DNA of 64,000 bases from an uncultured Paracoccaceae bacterium (GTDB taxonomy: Bacteria > Pseudomonadota > Alphaproteobacteria > Rhodobacterales > Rhodobacteraceae), in the NCBI GenBank assembly GCA_905182355.1, contig CAJJBH010000013.1, positions 1 through 64,000 of the forward strand, in the 5' to 3' direction. Position 1 is the first letter of the stretch, and each line of letters begins with the position of its first letter. The position numbers were made by a program, and so were the translations under genes. Of this stretch, positions 18,078-29,352 are shown piece by piece. The notes beneath the pieces are model-generated. The model saw only the letters and a list, made by a program, of their open reading frames with translations, made no database searches and was not told the DNA's origin.

Positions 18078-18543
18078 TGGGAACTCTCCTAAAGGCGGCA
18101 GTTTAGCAAGTTTGGCGCACTCTGGCGTAGATACATACGCGGTTGCATGATCTTACTCACGCCTTGCCATAAACGTCCATGCAACTTGTGGCCTTATGGT
18201 GCAAAAGTGATTTGGCAGCGTCCACGGCGTGGTTGTGTTCGCGTGGGAATTTAGGCTTCAATCGAAAAAATTAGCCAAATATTTACAGATTCGAGGTCGG
18301 AATTATCAAAATAATGTCGATTTTTGCAGCAAATTTGATGGTGCATAGCGTCGCACCTAGCTTAAGAGTATGATAATAAACAATAACCCAATTTCGGGTT
18401 GTTATCACAGATATGTTGCGAGGTCTGTTTGGGTCTGTTACGTACGCCTTGATTTCGTCGTCTTTTGGAGGCAAGAGGCGCGCTAACCCTCTACGGATTG
18501 CCAAAATTGGCGCGACGTAGGGCAATAATCCGGAAGGGTGGAC
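18078..18543. other. 466-bp intergenic region upstream of the atp operon
   Basis: This is an AT-rich stretch between the divergent exported-protein gene and atpH. It holds an imperfect dyad around AACCC-AATTTC-GGGTT (about 18384-18406). The only long open frame (18283-18525, minus) lacks a convincing start site or protein character. It probably carries the promoters for both genes. Confidence 0.6.
18416..18444 (+). promoter_or_regulatory. Possible sigma-70 promoter of atpHAGDC
   Basis: TTGCGA at 18416-18421 and TACGTA at 18439-18444 are separated by 17 bp, about 100 bp upstream of atpH. The -10 match is weak. This is a guess from spacing only. Confidence 0.3.
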
Positions 18544-19104
18544 GTGTCAGAACCAGCTTCGATCTCCACAAGTATTGCGGACCGTTATGCGACGGCCGTT
18601 TACGACCTTGCCAAAGAAGGCAAGAAGGTCAAAGCCATTGAAACAGATTTGGGCACCTTGTCCGATGCAATGGCAGACAGCAGCGACTTTAATGCGCTGA
18701 TCCATTCACCAATCTATTCGCGGATCGAACAGGGCAAAGCTATTGCCGCCCTCGCGAAAGAGATGAAACTTTCGCCAATCATGGCAAACACGCTGGCCTT
18801 GATGGCCTCCAAGCGTCGTTTGTTTGTGTTGCCTCAGTTGGTTGTCGCCCTGCGCGAAGCCATCGCGACGGATAACGGCGAAATAACAGCAGACGTCACC
18901 AGCGCCAAGGCGCTGACCGTGACGCAAGCAGACGCTTTGTCCAAGACGCTTAAGGCGAAATTGGGCAAGACTGTAACAATCAACGCGACCGTGGATGAAT
19001 CACTCATCGGCGGTCTTGTAGTAAAAGTGGGTTCGAAAATGATCGATACGTCGATCCGCTCGAAGCTGAATTCCCTCCAGAATGCAATGAAAGAGGTCGG
19101 ATAA
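18544..19104 (+). CDS. atpH: F1F0 ATP synthase subunit delta
   Basis: This 186-residue stator subunit links F1 to the peripheral stalk. The second GTG (18544) is preferred because the protein then begins (M)SEPASIS as in relatives, with GGAAGG six bases upstream; GTG 18538 would have no spacing. [10 protein letters not shown] and the C-terminal [23 protein letters not shown] stretch are the delta hallmarks. The TAA stop overlaps the atpA ATG by one base. Confidence 0.95.
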   Translation: MSEPASISTSIADRYATAVYDLAKEGKKVKAIETDLGTLSDAMADSSDFNALIHSPIYSRIEQGKAIAALAKEMKLSPIMANTLALMASKRRLFVLPQLVVALREAIATDNGEITADVTSAKALTVTQADALSKTLKAKLGKTVTINATVDESLIGGLVVKVGSKMIDTSIRSKLNSLQNAMKEVG

Positions 19105-20642
19105 TGGGTATCCAAGCTGCAGAAATTTCTGCGATCCTAAAAGATCAGATCAAGAATTTTGGTCAAGAAGCAGAAGTCGCCGAAGTTGGCCGCGTTCTGT
19201 CCGTTGGCGATGGTATCGCCCGCGTATATGGTTTGGACAATGTTCAAGCCGGCGAAATGGTTGAATTCCCAGGCGGAATTCAGGGCATGGCCTTGAACCT
19301 TGAATCTGATAACGTTGGTGTTGTTATTTTTGGGTCTGACCAAGACATCAAAGAGGGTGACGTTGTTAAGCGCACCAACTCAATCGTGGACGTGCCAATT
19401 GGTGACGAACTTTTGGGTCGTGTTGTTGACGGTTTGGGCAATCCAATCGATGGCAAAGGTCCGATCAAAACCAAAAAGCGCGGTTTGGCTGAAGTTAAAG
19501 CACCGGGCATTATCCCACGTAAATCGGTTCACGAGCCGATGGCGACTGGTCTGAAATCTGTTGATGCGATGATCCCGATTGGCCGTGGCCAACGCGAATT
19601 GATTATTGGTGACCGTCAGACCGGTAAAACAGCTGTGGCACTTGATGCGATCCTGAATCAGAAGTCTTATAACGAGGCAGCTGGCGATGACGAGTACAAG
19701 AAATTGTACTGTGTTTATGTGGCTATTGGTCAAAAGCGTTCCACTGTTGCGCAGTTGGTTAAGAAGCTCGAAGAATCTGGCGCGATGGAATATTCCATCG
19801 TCGTTGCTGCGACCGCTTCCGACCCAGCACCAATGCAGTTCTTGGCACCCTATGCCGCTACAACGATGGCAGAGCACTTCCGTGACAACGGTCGCCACGC
19901 TTTGATCATCTATGATGATTTGTCCAAGCAAGCGGTGTCTTACCGTCAAATGTCCTTGCTATTGCGTCGTCCTCCGGGACGTGAAGCGTATCCTGGCGAC
20001 GTTTTCTATCTTCACTCCAGATTGCTTGAGCGTTCTGCGAAATTGGGCGATGCGGCTGGTAACGGTTCATTGACTGCTTTGCCGATCATTGAAACTCAAG
20101 GCGGCGACGTTTCTGCGTTTATTCCGACAAACGTGATTTCGATCACTGACGGTCAGATCTTCTTGGAAACTGAATTGTTCTACCAAGGCATCCGCCCTGC
20201 TGTGAACACAGGTCTATCTGTTTCTCGTGTTGGCTCATCTGCCCAAACCAAAGCTATGTCTTCGGTTGCCGGTCCGGTGAAATTGTCCTTGGCTCAGTAC
20301 CGCGAAATGGCTGCGTTCGCGCAGTTTGGTTCTGACTTGGATGCGTCCACACAAAAAATGTTGAACCGTGGTGCACGCCTTACTGAATTGATGAAGCAAC
20401 CACAGTACTCCCCACTGACAAACGCCGAGATCGTTATTGTCATCTTTGCGGGTACGAATGGTTACCTTGACGCCGTTGACATAAAAGACGTTGGTCGTTT
20501 CGAGACAGCAATGTTGGCGCATCTGCGCAACAGCAACGCTGACTTGTTGGCTGACATCACCGACAACGACCGTAAGGTGAAGGGCGAGCTTGAAGACAAG
20601 ATCAAGGCCGCACTTGACGCATTCGTCGCAGATTTCGCTTAA
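19104..20642 (+). CDS. atpA: F1F0 ATP synthase subunit alpha
   Basis: This 512-residue non-catalytic nucleotide-binding subunit of F1 carries the Walker A motif GDRQTGKT near residue 169 and the family signature [17 protein letters not shown]. Length is normal. It is translationally coupled to atpH and followed after 14 bp by atpG. Confidence 0.98.
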   Translation: MGIQAAEISAILKDQIKNFGQEAEVAEVGRVLSVGDGIARVYGLDNVQAGEMVEFPGGIQGMALNLESDNVGVVIFGSDQDIKEGDVVKRTNSIVDVPIGDELLGRVVDGLGNPIDGKGPIKTKKRGLAEVKAPGIIPRKSVHEPMATGLKSVDAMIPIGRGQRELIIGDRQTGKTAVALDAILNQKSYNEAAGDDEYKKLYCVYVAIGQKRSTVAQLVKKLEESGAMEYSIVVAATASDPAPMQFLAPYAATTMAEHFRDNGRHALIIYDDLSKQAVSYRQMSLLLRRPPGREAYPGDVFYLHSRLLERSAKLGDAAGNGSLTALPIIETQGGDVSAFIPTNVISITDGQIFLETELFYQGIRPAVNTGLSVSRVGSSAQTKAMSSVAGPVKLSLAQYREMAAFAQFGSDLDASTQKMLNRGARLTELMKQPQYSPLTNAEIVIVIFAGTNGYLDAVDIKDVGRFETAMLAHLRNSNADLLADITDNDRKVKGELEDKIKAALDAFVADFA

Positions 20643-20656
20643 GGGGATAAAGCCAG

Positions 20657-21532
20657 ATGGCCAACCTTAAGGAACTCAAAAACAGGATCGCGAGTGTTAA
20701 GAACACCCGTAAGATCACAAAGGCCATGCAAATGGTTGCCGCGGCGAAGCTTCGCCGCGCGCAGGAAGCTGCGGAACAGTCACGCCCCTATACATCGCGT
20801 TTTAACGCGGTGATGGGTGGCTTGGCCGCATCCGTAGGTGGCAGTGGATCTGCACCTAAATTGCTGTCCGGTACGGGCAGCAACGCGGTGCAGCTGATGG
20901 TCGTTATGACGTCAGAACGTGGACTTTGCGGCGGGTTCAATTCGAACATCGTCAAAAAGGCCAAAGCACACTCGAACGCACTGAAGGCTGCGGGCAAGAC
21001 TGTTAAAATCTTGACTGTTGGCAAAAAAGGTCGTGACCAGATGAAGCGCGAGTATGGCGATTTGTTTGTTGGTCACGTTGACCTGACTGAAGTGAAACGC
21101 GTTGGCTACACGGATGCGCAAGGCATCGCTAAAGACGTATTGACCCGCTTTGATGCTGGTGAATTCGACATTGCGACGCTGTTTTATGCAAAATTCGTGA
21201 ACGTTGTGTCGCAGACTCCAACTGCACAGCAAATCATTCCGGCTTCGTTTGAAGTGGATGAGGATGCAACTGAAACGACGTTGTATGACTACGAGCCATC
21301 TGAGGAAGCCATTTTGGCCGACTTGTTGCCACGTGGTGTTGCGACTTCGATCTTTAGTGCGCTGTTGGAAAACGGAGCGTCCGAACAGGGCGCGCGGATG
21401 TCCGCAATGGACAACGCCACACGCAACGCGGGTGAGATGGTTGATAAGCTGACCATCCAATACAACCGTTCGCGTCAGGCCGTGATCACCAACGAGCTGA
21501 TTGAAATTATTTCGGGTGCGGAAGCACTCTAG
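20657..21532 (+). CDS. atpG: F1F0 ATP synthase subunit gamma
   Basis: This 291-residue central rotor shaft of F1 has the coiled-coil N-terminal helix ([21 protein letters not shown]) with the C-terminal helix ending in [25 protein letters not shown] is the conserved family element. AAGGGGATAAAG precedes the ATG. It lies between atpA and atpD as expected. Confidence 0.97.
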   Translation: MANLKELKNRIASVKNTRKITKAMQMVAAAKLRRAQEAAEQSRPYTSRFNAVMGGLAASVGGSGSAPKLLSGTGSNAVQLMVVMTSERGLCGGFNSNIVKKAKAHSNALKAAGKTVKILTVGKKGRDQMKREYGDLFVGHVDLTEVKRVGYTDAQGIAKDVLTRFDAGEFDIATLFYAKFVNVVSQTPTAQQIIPASFEVDEDATETTLYDYEPSEEAILADLLPRGVATSIFSALLENGASEQGARMSAMDNATRNAGEMVDKLTIQYNRSRQAVITNELIEIISGAEAL

Positions 21533-21535
21533 TAA

Positions 21536-22978
<1,443 letters not shown>

Positions 22979-22990
22979 GGAGCCGATATA

Positions 22991-23416
22991 ATGGCAGACA
23001 CGATGCAATTTGATCTGGTTTCCCCTGAAAAGTTGTTGGCCTCTGGGCCAGCGACTGCAGTGCAAATCCCGGGTGCGGATGGCGACATGACAGTCATGGC
23101 GAACCATGCCCCGACCATTACCACGTTGCGCCCTGGCGTGCTGCGTGTTGAAGGACCTGACGCAACAACAGAATACGTTGTGACAGGTGGCTTTGCTGAA
23201 ATCAGCGAGACAGGCGTTTCGGTTTTGGCCGAACGTGCGGTTGCTAAAGGCGACATGACGGCGGACGATATGAAATCAATGGTGGATGAGGCGCGCGCTG
23301 CGCTTAACAACGCCAAAGAGTTCTTTGAAAACGCGCCGGGCCCAGTTGATGATGCTGCCAAATTGCTGGCAGACATGGTCGCAATGGGTGACAATATTGG
23401 TGTTGGCTCCAAGTAG
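22991..23416 (+). CDS. atpC: F1F0 ATP synthase subunit epsilon
   Basis: This 141-residue regulatory rotor subunit has the N-terminal beta-sandwich ([27 protein letters not shown]) and a C-terminal helical part. It is the last gene of the F1 operon; the F0 genes are not in this window, as is usual in alphaproteobacteria. A strong terminator follows. Confidence 0.95.
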   Translation: MADTMQFDLVSPEKLLASGPATAVQIPGADGDMTVMANHAPTITTLRPGVLRVEGPDATTEYVVTGGFAEISETGVSVLAERAVAKGDMTADDMKSMVDEARAALNNAKEFFENAPGPVDDAAKLLADMVAMGDNIGVGSK

Positions 23417-23440
23417 TTGGTGCTACAACTAAAGATAGCA

Positions 23441-23468
23441 AAAGGCCCTGAGAAATCAGGGCCTTTTT
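23441..23468 (+). terminator. Terminator of the atp operon
   Basis: A perfect 11-bp stem (AAAGGCCCTGA / TCAGGGCCTTT) is closed by a GAAA tetraloop and followed by TT, 24 bp after atpC. It is one of the clearest terminators in the window. Confidence 0.92.
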
Positions 23469-23539
23469 GCGTTTCTAGGGCTGGTGAAGTGGGTGTGATC
23501 TGGTGCTAGATAGCGACAGGCATTTTGAGTGAAGAAAAT

Positions 23540-23890
23540 ATGAAACGGCTACGCAGTCATCTGATAGGCATCGATCAAGGCGACACGCTATTGTTCTCGG
23601 ACTTCCAGAACAATGGTGAGATGTGGACGGGACGTGGTCAGCGCGAGCGCCGCCGTCGGATCAAGTTTTCCGAAGCCTTCCGTTTCCCGCCGACTGTACA
23701 AACATCAGTGAGCTTGTGGGATATGGACGCCGCCACCGTCATCCGCGCTGATGTTTCAGTCGAGACAGTGACTGAAGATGGTTTTGATCTGGTATTTCGG
23801 ACATGGGGCGACAGCAGCATTGCGCGGGTGCGCATCGGGTGGATCGCGATGGGCGAATTGTCAGACGACGAAGATTGGGACGTTGTTTAG
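23540..23890 (+). CDS. H-type lectin domain protein
   Basis: This 116-residue protein begins MKRLRSHLIGI. The region from about residue 40 (IKFSEAFRFPPTVQTSVSLWDMD) to the end (GFDLVFRTWGDSSIARVRIGWIAMG) matches the H-type lectin fold, a small trimeric carbohydrate-binding jelly roll. There is no signal peptide, so the role and location are unclear. The open frame extends to a TTG at 23525, but homologues that I recall start at MKR. It is set apart from the atp operon by the terminator. Confidence 0.72.
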   Translation: MKRLRSHLIGIDQGDTLLFSDFQNNGEMWTGRGQRERRRRIKFSEAFRFPPTVQTSVSLWDMDAATVIRADVSVETVTEDGFDLVFRTWGDSSIARVRIGWIAMGELSDDEDWDVV

Positions 23891-24044
23891 GATAGGTAGG
23901 GCTTGAGGGTCCGATTTGAATACGAAGTGAGCATACGTTCCAAAACCCGATGTAATTTTAATGAGCATGCAAAGGTTTATGCTATTTGCGTGTCCACGTT
24001 TCAGATCTGATCGCGTTAGAACTGCCATAAGTCCATATACTGCG

Positions 24045-24320
24045 CTATTGCCTGTTTTCCTGCTCGACAAACAGCGCCAATCCAAAATTGCCACCCGATC
24101 CATATGAGACTGCGAGTGCTGTGTCGTTCGCTACAGCCTCACCGAAGATGATAGAACCTTTGAGGTTTGCCGCGCCAATGGCCGCGCCTATATATTCCTC
24201 ACCGCCAACTTGCCATATCACTGTGTATGTGGTGCCATTTATCTCTACAGTAGACCGTACCATCATAAGGCGTACTGTCGCCGGGATTGACGCCAGCTAA
24301 ATTGAAACCTCGAATTGGCT
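24045..24320 (-). pseudogene. Fragment of a small beta-domain secreted protein
   Basis: Minus-strand frame 24266-24045 reads VEINGTTYTVIWQVGGEEYIGAA, then LAVSYGSGGNFGLALFVEQEN. This resembles a repeated domain of exported Rhodobacterales proteins (xYxVxWxVGGxxYxGxG, then LAVxYGxGxxxGLALY). Immediately upstream, in another frame, RGFNLAGVNPGDSTPYDGTV looks like the expected preceding strand pair. No export signal remains, and a stop codon precedes the upstream piece. I read it as a truncated, frameshifted remnant. A short intact 73-residue gene starting at 24266 is the alternative. Confidence 0.45.
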
Positions 24321-24425
24321 AAGCAACTACTGCGTGAACGCCGATAAAGAGAGGAGTGGATGCCAAGGTTATAAACGGCTTCATTAATTCAGTAACTATT
24401 TGCAAAAGTTTGTTTGTTCGGAACC

Positions 24426-24923
24426 TCAGCCCATCTCGTCTTGGCACTCAATCATGGCTTCCAGTGCCTGGTAGCTCCCCGTGAGGTCGATCGCCATAAC
24501 TTCACCGTCTTCGGTGTACAATGTCATCGTTTGTTTTACTGCGAGATCAAACAGAAAGTCGGGATTGTCGAAGAAAATATCAGCCCCTGGCACGTCTTTG
24601 AGGTAAATCCCTTGTGCTTCAGCATCATAATCTTCGCCGTCGAGCGAGAAGAGAACCGAATAAATTCCACCTTCTTCGATTTCCCCCCAGGCCATGTTGA
24701 ATGCAGTGACATAAGCACCGCCCTGTGTGGGATCGAAACCGATGCGTACAATAGAACCGTCGTTAAACTCGGACTGTATTAGACAGCCGTCTCCCAATGA
24801 GGGGTCAACCATCACATCCCAATAATCTGACGCCCCCCACGACTCAAGTGTTTGGGCGTGCAATGGACTGCTGGCAGCAGCGCAAATCATCATTATCGTG
24901 GATGCGATTGCGGTAGTTTTCAT
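24426..24923 (-). CDS. Hypothetical exported protein
   Basis: This 165-residue protein has a clear signal peptide (MKTTAIASTIMMICAAASSPLHAQ). The mature part is acidic and beta-rich, with two cysteines (DGCLIQS and MIECQDE) that could form a disulfide linking the ends. No named domain is recognised. AGGGA precedes the ATG. It is monocistronic. Confidence 0.7.
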   Translation of the reverse strand: MKTTAIASTIMMICAAASSPLHAQTLESWGASDYWDVMVDPSLGDGCLIQSEFNDGSIVRIGFDPTQGGAYVTAFNMAWGEIEEGGIYSVLFSLDGEDYDAEAQGIYLKDVPGADIFFDNPDFLFDLAVKQTMTLYTEDGEVMAIDLTGSYQALEAMIECQDEMG

Positions 24924-25305
24924 GCTGTGTGTCCCTTTATTCCAATTGCGTTATTTAGGCCGCCTCTCTTTACTGATAGCAACTTATCATTCGATAAATT
25001 CCCCTGATAGCCACTGCCATCAATTGTCAGGCGAACTGATGAAATATTGACGTTGGCTGAAGTCTCAGGAAAATTTCATGCAACAAACCTATAAGACAAC
25101 CCACGTATTTCCATCGGTTTTTTTTGCAAAAGAAGCTAGCATTCATGCGCAGTGCAGCATCGTCTAATGAGGGCTCAGACCTGCAATTCGGTTCAGAATT
25201 AAACGCTAAAGGCGGGATAAATCCCGCCCTTGTAGGTTGCTCGTGATGGTGTCGGGACAGCCCTGAACAAAAGTCAGGACTTTCCCAACTGTCACAAACG
25301 GATCA
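24924..25305. other. Intergenic region between prs and an exported-protein gene
   Basis: This 382-bp stretch lies upstream of the exported-protein gene and downstream of prs. It contains TTATC-ATTC-GATAA (24984-24997), a possible operator dyad, and the hairpin listed separately. No gene is seen. Confidence 0.5.
25211..25228 (-). terminator. Probable terminator of prs
   Basis: GGCGGGAT-AA-ATCCCGCC is a perfect stem about 80 bp after the prs stop, followed on the minus strand by TTTAGCGTTT. The T-run is imperfect. Confidence 0.5.
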
Positions 25306-26325
25306 TCATTCAGCCGCGTACATGCCGTCATAGATTGGTCCTAGGCTTTCAGCTTCAAACAAGGACGACACAGATGTACCATTCCAGATGTTCAGGATCG
25401 CTTGGGCAAATACTGGCGCTGTTGGCACGATCCGAATGTTTGGCGTATCCAAAATCTCTTGGCTTGGCTGGATCGTGTCGGTCAGCACCAGTGATTTCAT
25501 AACCGAGTTTTTCACACGTTCAACTGCAGGGCCGGACATAACGCCGTGGCTGATGTAGCTGTGTACTTCTGTGGCACCGTTTTCGAGGAGAATTTCGGCG
25601 GCTTTGCACAGTGTGCCAGCGGTGTCGCAGATGTCGTCAACGATCAGGCATACTTTGCCCTTAACGTCACCAATCACAGTCATTTCAGCAATTTCACCCG
25701 GCTTTTCGCGGCGTTTGTCGACGATGGCCAGTGGAGAATTGATACGTTTGGCCAATTCACGGGCACGCGCCACGCCACCAACATCGGGGGAGACAACCAT
25801 CAATTCGCTCATCCGGTCTTTGAACTGCGCTTTGATATCAAGCGCAAAGACGGGCGATGCATAAAGGTTGTCCACTGGGATATCAAAGAACCCTTGGATC
25901 TGGGCGGCGTGTAGGTCCATCGTTAGGACCCGTTCGATGCCAGCTCCGACAAGCATGTTTGCGACCATCTTTGCGGTGATAGGTGTGCGGGCTTTGGTAC
26001 GGCGATCTTGTCGGGCATATCCGAAGTATGGGATCACAGCGGTGATACGGGCTGCTGAGGAACGGCGCAGGGCGTCGCACATGATCAGCAGTTCCATCAG
26101 GTTGTCGTTGGCTGGGTTGGACGTGGGCTGAATGATAAACATATCCTCGCCGCGCACATTTTCATAAACCTCGACGAAAAGTTCGCCATCATTAAATCGT
26201 TCAACACGGGTATCGACCAGCCCGACATTGACGCCGCGGTGCAGCGACATGCGCCGTGCGATGGCAGATGCCAGCGGTTTGTTTGCATTGCCCGTGATAA
26301 GTTTGGGTTCGTGGCTGGCTGGCAT
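25306..26325 (-). CDS. prs: ribose-phosphate pyrophosphokinase
   Basis: PRPP synthetase transfers pyrophosphate from ATP to ribose 5-phosphate, supplying nucleotide, histidine and NAD synthesis. The 339-residue protein contains the ATP-flexible region [10 protein letters not shown], the histidine-bearing [12 protein letters not shown] and the PRPP loop [14 protein letters not shown]. Length is slightly above the E. coli enzyme because of the N-terminal residues [10 protein letters not shown]. It shares a promoter region with the divergent isomerase gene. It is functionally linked to rpiB and upp in this window. Confidence 0.96.
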   Translation of the reverse strand: MPASHEPKLITGNANKPLASAIARRMSLHRGVNVGLVDTRVERFNDGELFVEVYENVRGEDMFIIQPTSNPANDNLMELLIMCDALRRSSAARITAVIPYFGYARQDRRTKARTPITAKMVANMLVGAGIERVLTMDLHAAQIQGFFDIPVDNLYASPVFALDIKAQFKDRMSELMVVSPDVGGVARARELAKRINSPLAIVDKRREKPGEIAEMTVIGDVKGKVCLIVDDICDTAGTLCKAAEILLENGATEVHSYISHGVMSGPAVERVKNSVMKSLVLTDTIQPSQEILDTPNIRIVPTAPVFAQAILNIWNGTSVSSLFEAESLGPIYDGMYAAE

Positions 26326-26450
26326 GTGAGTGTTCCCCGGAACATTGGCAGATGAGCGAAGTGGAGTGTGACAGATTCGTGATGGCGACCTTCGCTTAAC
26401 ACGCCTATACCCCTGGGCAAAGCATCAGCCCCTTGAATCGGAGAAACTAA

Positions 26451-27050
26451 ATGGCCCATATTGATTATTATTTTGCGACCTTGTCCCCGTACGCTTATCT
26501 TGCAGGCATGCGCATGGAAGAAGTTGCAGCCAAACACGGCGCGACGATCACCTATAAGCCATTGGATATCATGGCATTGTTTGGCCGCACTGGTGGTACG
26601 CCGCCAAAAGATCGTCACATCAGCCGGATTGAATACCGCTCGATCGAGTTGTTACGCCAATCTGCAGGCTTGGGTATGGAGTTTAACCTTAAGCCAGCGC
26701 ATTGGCCGACCAACATGGCACCTTCTTCATACGCGTTGATCGCAGCGCAGAACGCGGGTGGCGGTGATATGGGCAAAGCGACACACGCAATGTTGCGTGC
26801 CGTCTGGGTTGAAGACAAAGATGTGGCTGATGAAAGTGTCATTAAGGCCTGCTTGGAAGAAGCTGGGTTTGATCCATCCTTGGCAGACAGTGGCTTGCTT
26901 GAGGGCGCGGAAACCTATGGTCGTAATCTGGAAGAAGCAGTTGAAAATGGCGTCTTTGGCGCACCATTTTACATCACCAATGACGGTGCACGTTTCTGGG
27001 GTCAGGACCGCATTTCTGAACTAGACGCGCATTTGGCAACATTGGCTTAA
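26451..27050 (+). CDS. 2-hydroxychromene-2-carboxylate isomerase family (DsbA fold)
   Basis: This 199-residue kappa-GST/DsbA-fold protein has Ser12 in the N-terminal YFATLSPYAYLAG, where HCCA isomerases have the catalytic serine. The thioredoxin-fold cis-proline is in GVFGAPFYI. In naphthalene degraders this family isomerises HCCA using glutathione; here no aromatic pathway genes are adjacent, so the true substrate is unknown. The following hydrolase is nine bases away and probably co-transcribed. Confidence 0.82.
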   Translation: MAHIDYYFATLSPYAYLAGMRMEEVAAKHGATITYKPLDIMALFGRTGGTPPKDRHISRIEYRSIELLRQSAGLGMEFNLKPAHWPTNMAPSSYALIAAQNAGGGDMGKATHAMLRAVWVEDKDVADESVIKACLEEAGFDPSLADSGLLEGAETYGRNLEEAVENGVFGAPFYITNDGARFWGQDRISELDAHLATLA

Positions 27051-27059
27051 GGGCTGGTT

Positions 27060-27842
27060 TTGCACACGCACACACGCACATATGGGCAGGGGCCGCGCAA
27101 GGCCCTTGCGATCCATTGCACCCTTGCACATTCAGGCACATTGGCTGGTTTGGCGGGGGAATTGTCTGATCTGTTGACCACAGTGGCTTATGATTTACCC
27201 AGCCACGGTGGGTCCGCAGATTGGGACGGCACGGGCAACTTGCATGATGTGGCCACCGACATGGGTCTTGCATTGCTGACAGAGCCGACGGATTTGATTG
27301 GTCACTCATTTGGGGCGACGGTTGCTTTGCGGCTTGCGATTGAGCACCCTGAACTGGTGCGCAGCGTGACTATGATTGAACCCGTTTATTTCGCCGCCGC
27401 ACTTAAGGACGAACCTAAACTGGTCGGTGATGCCCTTGGTACCAATCAGGAATTTAATGATGCATGGGCCGCAGGGGATACATACGGTGCTGCACGGGCA
27501 TTTAACCGCGCGTGGGGCGATGGAACCAAGTGGGACGATTTTTCGGACCGAGCCCGTACTTATATGGCCGAACGTATCCATTTCGTTGCTGGCAGTTCGG
27601 CATTTCTGCATGAAGACAGCGCTGGATTGCTGAAGGATGACAAGTTCGCTGGCGCTACGATGCCCGCGTTGTTGATCGAGGGTGGCGCGTCGTCAGAGAT
27701 TGCAGGTGTGCTGAACGCATCCATCGCCCGCCGTCTCCCAAATGCCATACGGGTACGTATTGAGGGTGCGGGCCACATGGCACCGATCACACATCCGAAG
27801 GATACCGCTGTACCCATTCGTGCGTTGTTGGCGCGGTCATAA
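27060..27842 (+). CDS. alpha/beta hydrolase with TTG start
   Basis: This 260-residue cytoplasmic hydrolase has its nucleophile Ser83 in GHSFG, the oxyanion-hole region around IHCTLAHSG, and the catalytic histidine in GAGHMAPITHP. The only start that keeps the N-terminal strand is TTG at 27060, nine bases after the isomerase stop; the next in-frame ATG would remove the oxyanion loop. The opening codons are CA-rich and encode HTHTRT. The substrate is unknown. It is probably in an operon with the isomerase. Confidence 0.78.
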   Translation: MHTHTRTYGQGPRKALAIHCTLAHSGTLAGLAGELSDLLTTVAYDLPSHGGSADWDGTGNLHDVATDMGLALLTEPTDLIGHSFGATVALRLAIEHPELVRSVTMIEPVYFAAALKDEPKLVGDALGTNQEFNDAWAAGDTYGAARAFNRAWGDGTKWDDFSDRARTYMAERIHFVAGSSAFLHEDSAGLLKDDKFAGATMPALLIEGGASSEIAGVLNASIARRLPNAIRVRIEGAGHMAPITHPKDTAVPIRALLARS

Positions 27843-27862
27843 GTCGTCAGCTTTGGCGTGGC

Positions 27863-28900
27863 TTAGAAAAGCGACAAGAACGCATCAATTTGTTCTAGAT
27901 TTAAAGACCAGTCGCACACAAAGCGTCCTGTCAGATGTTCGTCTGGATCACCCGCCGTCACATCCCCGTCCATTACGTAATAGACCGCGCCTGCGCCTTG
28001 CAACTTTTTGTGCGTCGCGCGGGGCAAGGTGGCGAAGATAATGTTGGCGTCAACGGGATGCAGGATGGTTGCACCGTTGGCCTTTAACCCTTTGTGCAGG
28101 TGGGCACAGTTGGCGTTGGCTTTGCGCGCGGCATCCAGCCATGCGTTATCCGCCAAGTAACCCGCCATTTGCGCTGACAGGAAGCGGTGTTTGGAAAACA
28201 GATGCGCCCCGCGTTTGCGGCGCAGTTCAAATTCCCACGCTTTTTTGGGATCGAAAAAGATCACCGCCTCGACCCCCATGCAGCCGTTTTTGGTGCCGCC
28301 AAAACTGACAACGTCGACACCAGCTTTCCATGTCATCTCAGCGGATGTGCACTTAAGCGCAACAAGGGCATTCGCAAACCGTGCGCCATCAAGATGAACA
28401 GGCAGGTCGAATTCGCGGGCCACTGCGGTCAGGGCCTGAAGTTCTGCCAATGTATAGACGCCACCCAATTCGGTGACTTGGGTTATGGACACCGGCCCAC
28501 GTTGTGGTCCGTGCACGCCACGTGTTTGTTCGCCTGCGATTGAGGTGCGCAAACCATCGGGTGTCATGCGGTCTGTACCAGACACCAACGTTAACTTTGC
28601 GCCACCCGCATAGAATTCGGGCGCGTTGCATTCGTCCTCGTGGATGTGGGCGACGGGAGAACAGAATATCGTGTCCCAAGGTTGGGTGTAGCTGGCCAAG
28701 GCCAATGAATTAGCCGCCGTGCCTGTGGCAACCAGATAGATCGCGGCATCAGGTGCTTCAAACAGGTCGCGCAAGGTCTGGCGGACCTCGTCCATGATTG
28801 TGTCGTTGCCGTAGGGCAATTGGTAATCGGTGTTGGCTTCTAATACCCGCCGCATCACTTGGGGCAGGGCTGGGCCTGCATTGTCAGAGGCAAAAAACAT
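27863..28900 (-). CDS. low-specificity L-threonine aldolase family protein
   Basis: This 345-residue PLP enzyme is predicted to cleave L-threonine or L-allo-threonine to glycine and acetaldehyde. It starts MFFASDNAG, the family N-terminus, at ATG 28900, which overlaps the TAA of the YcgN-like gene (TAATG). The PLP lysine is in VSFGGTKNGCMG, and HLDGARFANAL carries the expected aspartate. The 11 residues upstream in the open frame are not supported. It is the last gene of a three-gene coupled run. Confidence 0.88.
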   Translation of the reverse strand: MFFASDNAGPALPQVMRRVLEANTDYQLPYGNDTIMDEVRQTLRDLFEAPDAAIYLVATGTAANSLALASYTQPWDTIFCSPVAHIHEDECNAPEFYAGGAKLTLVSGTDRMTPDGLRTSIAGEQTRGVHGPQRGPVSITQVTELGGVYTLAELQALTAVAREFDLPVHLDGARFANALVALKCTSAEMTWKAGVDVVSFGGTKNGCMGVEAVIFFDPKKAWEFELRRKRGAHLFSKHRFLSAQMAGYLADNAWLDAARKANANCAHLHKGLKANGATILHPVDANIIFATLPRATHKKLQGAGAVYYVMDGDVTAGDPDEHLTGRFVCDWSLNLEQIDAFLSLF

Positions 28901-29352
28901 TAAAGCGGTTCCTCGATTATGTGGTCTTCCCAATCTTCTTCTGGGACACTGAATTCAGACAACGTCTGGCCTTGGATGCTGATGCCGGCCTTGTGCACAG
29001 AATCTGGATCACCAGTGATGAGCGGGTGCCATTCGGGCAATGATTTCCCTTCCCACAGCAGCCTATAAGCGCAGGTTTGTGGCATCCAATAGGCATGGGT
29101 GTCTAGGTTGTCAGGTTTCAAGACAATACAGTCTGGCACAAATTGGTGGCGGTTTTCATAATGCACGCAGCGGCATGTCGCGTCATCCAGAAGACGGCAG
29201 GCAATGTTGGTAAGGGCAACTTCGCCGCTGTCTTCGTCCTCAAGTTTATTGAGGCAACATTTTCCACACCCGTCGCACAGCGCTTCCCACTCATCAGGGT
29301 TCATTTTCTTGAGCGGTTTGTTTTCCCAGAACTTAGAGGCCAATTTGGTCAT
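28900..29352 (-). CDS. YcgN family cysteine-cluster protein (UPF0260)
   Basis: This 150-residue protein of the CxxCxxCC-like family has CDGCGKCC near residue 26, with further cysteines in IACRLLDDATCRC, PDCIV and PQTCAY. The cluster probably binds a metal or iron-sulfur centre. Function is unknown. It overlaps ribF by four bases upstream and the aldolase by one base downstream. Confidence 0.88.
   Translation of the reverse strand: MTKLASKFWENKPLKKMNPDEWEALCDGCGKCCLNKLEDEDSGEVALTNIACRLLDDATCRCVHYENRHQFVPDCIVLKPDNLDTHAYWMPQTCAYRLLWEGKSLPEWHPLITGDPDSVHKAGISIQGQTLSEFSVPEEDWEDHIIEEPL

Noticed and set aside
18283-18525. 80-codon minus-strand open frame upstream of atpH
   Set aside because: No ribosome site and no protein-like conservation pattern; it lies in the presumed promoter region.
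27060-27090. Short CA-rich repeat as a phase-variable tract
   Set aside because: The CACACG-type repeat is short and imperfect, and lies in a normal coding frame.
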